Source of the DNA: Dictyobacter arantiisoli
Lineage (GTDB): Bacteria > Chloroflexota > Ktedonobacteria > Ktedonobacterales > Ktedonobacteraceae
Direction: 5' to 3'
DNA length: 42,828 nucleotides
NCBI RefSeq assembly: GCF_008326305.1
Contig: NZ_BIXY01000061.1
Span: forward strand, 1 to 42,828
Under the pieces are notes generated by a model. That model made no database searches and was not told where the DNA came from. It was given only the letters and a program-made list of their open reading frames with translations. This document shows positions 41,378-42,828 of the stretch, one piece after another (the stretch's first letter is position 1; every line of letters starts with the position of its first letter). The position numbers and the translations under genes are program-made.

Positions 41378-42409
41378 ATGAGTACTGAAACATCTCAAAC
41401 CATGAAAGCCATACAGATTCATACCTTCGGAGGTCCTGAAGTGTTAGTGTACAAGGACGTGCCGCGTCCTGTGGCGGGGCCGGGCGAAGTTCTGATTCGC
41501 GTCTTTGCTGCAGGCCTCTACCCTGGTGATTGGTATTTCCGCTCAGGGTTTGCCAACGTGCCAGAGGCCGTGCGGCGCGTGCTCCAGCAAAGGGCAATCT
41601 CTCTGCCCTTTATTCCTGGCTCACAAGCGTCAGGGATTGTCGAGGCTGTTGGGCCAGGTGTCACCGCATTTCACAGGGGTGATGCAGTCTATGGCCTGCT
41701 TCGCTTTCCCGGTGGTGGTTCCCCGGCAGGAGCCTATGCCGAATATATCACGGCTCCAGTGGAGCATCTGGCACTCAAGCCAGCAAGCATTGATCATCTC
41801 CAGGCGGCAGCGGTCCCGATGGCAGCGCTGACCGTATGGCAAGGGATTATGGAGCATACGAATCTGCAAGCCGGACAGACCGTGCTGGTCAATGGGGCTG
41901 CTGGTGGAACTGGTCACATCGCAGTGCAACTGGCGAAGGCCAGAGGGGCGCGGGTCATCGGTGTTGCATCTGGGCGTCATGAAGCGTTTCTGCGCGCACT
42001 GGGTGTTGATGTGTTCGTTGATTACACGACCACATCTCTAGAGCAAGTGGCTCATGAGGTCGATGTAGCCATCGATACCGTCGGCGCCATGGGGGAAAAC
42101 CCGCTACTCGTGACGCTCAAGCGCGGCGGCACGCTCCTGTGGATTGGCTTACACTCGATGAACAACGGCGTCGTGATCGAAACTGAACACACCGAGGCTG
42201 GTGTGACCATTGAGAAATTCCAGGTCCGTTCCAATGGAGCGCATCTGGCTGCAATCAGTGAGTTGATCGACACGGGGCAATTGCGCGTCATTGTCGATAC
42301 GGTTGTGCCTTTGGCAGAAGCGCCGAAGGCGCACGAGCGGGGCGAAGCTGGTCACTTGCAAGGAATCATTGTCCTGCGTGTCGCAGAAGAAGGTCGCGGC
42401 CTGGAATGA
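41378..42409 (+). CDS. NADPH-dependent MDR oxidoreductase, quinone reductase-like (zinc-independent)
   Basis: 343 residues from ATG 41378, with AAAGGAG 6 nt upstream; the frame extends 10 codons further but without support. N-terminal AIQIHTFGGPEVLVYKDVPR, substrate domain GSQASGIVEAVGPGVTAF, nucleotide motif VNGAAGGTGHIAVQLAKARG (about residue 175) and VDVAIDTVGAMGENPLL. Zinc cysteines are absent. It is related to the enzyme at 4778 but not close. The LysR neighbour suggests induction by an aromatic or quinone-like compound. The stop codon is followed within 8 nt by the first repeat-element end. Confidence 0.9.
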   Translation: MSTETSQTMKAIQIHTFGGPEVLVYKDVPRPVAGPGEVLIRVFAAGLYPGDWYFRSGFANVPEAVRRVLQQRAISLPFIPGSQASGIVEAVGPGVTAFHRGDAVYGLLRFPGGGSPAGAYAEYITAPVEHLALKPASIDHLQAAAVPMAALTVWQGIMEHTNLQAGQTVLVNGAAGGTGHIAVQLAKARGARVIGVASGRHEAFLRALGVDVFVDYTTTSLEQVAHEVDVAIDTVGAMGENPLLVTLKRGGTLLWIGLHSMNNGVVIETEHTEAGVTIEKFQVRSNGAHLAAISELIDTGQLRVIVDTVVPLAEAPKAHERGEAGHLQGIIVLRVAEEGRGLE

Positions 42410-42413
42410 TGAT

Positions 42414-42828
42414 GGAACGCACCTACGTTTGTGTTCATTTTATGCGCTATTGGGTATGTTTCTCCTGAAATTGCTCCCAACCTTATGGTTCATGGTGTCC
42501 CCCAATACGGCTCAAATACCTGAAATGATGATGAAAACGTAGGTGCGTGCCGACGCTCCACCTACTCCAACAAATGAATGGAAAGAGGGAGCATGGGGAA
42601 CGCCGATTGCCTTCATTCCTCTTCATGAAGCGGTATGGTAGTGCACGCAAAAAAACGCTTGCAAGCACGCCAGGATCCGTACCCAGACTCCGTCAGCAGG
42701 CAGGGTGTATGGTTTTCCGTCATCGAGACCCGGCCCTGTTTTCCCTCATCGTATCTGCAGAGGTGGGTGAGAAGGAGCCTGTCTTTCTGCGATATACTAC
42801 CACGAAAAGGAGGGTGATGATCGTTTTC
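42414..42828. repeat. Repeat cluster at the right edge: outer end, middle element copy, no gene seen
   Basis: CGCACCTACGTT (42416-42427) faces AACGTAGGTGCG (42536-42547), the ends of the outer family in opposite orientation. From 42537 an outer end (ACGTAGGTGCGTGCCGACGC) runs into the middle element (CCACCTACTCCAACAAATG at 42558), here reversed relative to 35868 and lacking the innermost insertion. Similarity to the middle element stops near 42705. CTGAAATTGCTCCCAA (42465-42480) also occurs at 14351. A possible start, AAAAGGAGGGTG then ATG 42817, is cut by the window edge. Confidence 0.65.

Overview
The window looks like chromosomal DNA from a large-genome Ktedonobacteria-type Chloroflexota bacterium. 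This is inferred from gene content, not from any marker gene: a Cro/C1-type HTH fused through one membrane segment to seven WD40 blades, an RHS toxin, duplicated COG4315-type lipoproteins, an IS607 element, an IS110 remnant, DUF4097 and DUF2721 proteins, and many small inverted-repeat elements between genes. No rRNA, tRNA or CRISPR array was seen. The left edge cuts into an RHS gene, and the right edge lies inside a small repeat element.

Layout. 1-3.2 kb: 3' end of an RHS toxin gene and a membrane DUF6585-like gene that may be its immunity partner; the latter has an in-frame TGA between its good ribosome binding site and its main reading frame. 3.6-5.9 kb: a palindromic element, then a TetR gene divergent from a quinone-reductase-like dehydrogenase with a repeated 9-bp operator between them. 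5.9-10.4 kb: a frameshifted CocE/NonD hydrolase, a TPR protein, two decayed genes and a small secreted protein. 10.9-14.3 kb: HTH-WD40 protein, a second TetR, and a MarR gene divergent from a VOC/glyoxalase gene.

14.4-25.8 kb is the most coherent block and looks like an exopolysaccharide locus. Two tandem lipoprotein glycoside hydrolases (GH39-like, minus strand) face away from a plus-strand set: GT2 glycosyltransferase, polysaccharide flippase, large multi-pass GT-C/polymerase-like protein, a small membrane protein with a long tandem-repeat tail, and a GT4 glycosyltransferase. The flippase tail and the repeat-tail protein share a recurring short motif, P-T-[IV]-x-[LMIV]. I read this as a candidate phospho-threonine or peptide docking tag linking the machinery, which I do not know from described EPS systems.

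25.8-42.8 kb is accessory: a cation diffusion facilitator, a COG4315 lipoprotein, a complete-looking IS607 (serine recombinase plus TnpB), a protein with three acidic/aromatic 26-residue repeats, a 5'-truncated IS110 transposase lying against the remnant of a secreted protein gene, two zinc alcohol dehydrogenases, a DUF4097 protein, an unrecognised 449-residue protein, a DUF2721 protein, and a LysR gene divergent from another quinone-reductase-like gene.

Small mobile repeats are the second theme. At least three families are visible: (i) hairpins with paired changes in both arms placed just behind stop codons (5742, 25847, 33457, perhaps 24525), two of them joined to an almost identical 57-nt tail; (ii) a 180-bp inverted-repeat element (16116) that at 35848 carries a second element which itself carries a third with perfect 32-bp ends; (iii) a GGGGTGTCCCC-type inverted repeat (3585). 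The copy at 42537 supplies a version of the middle element without the innermost insertion, so the order of insertion can be read from this window alone.
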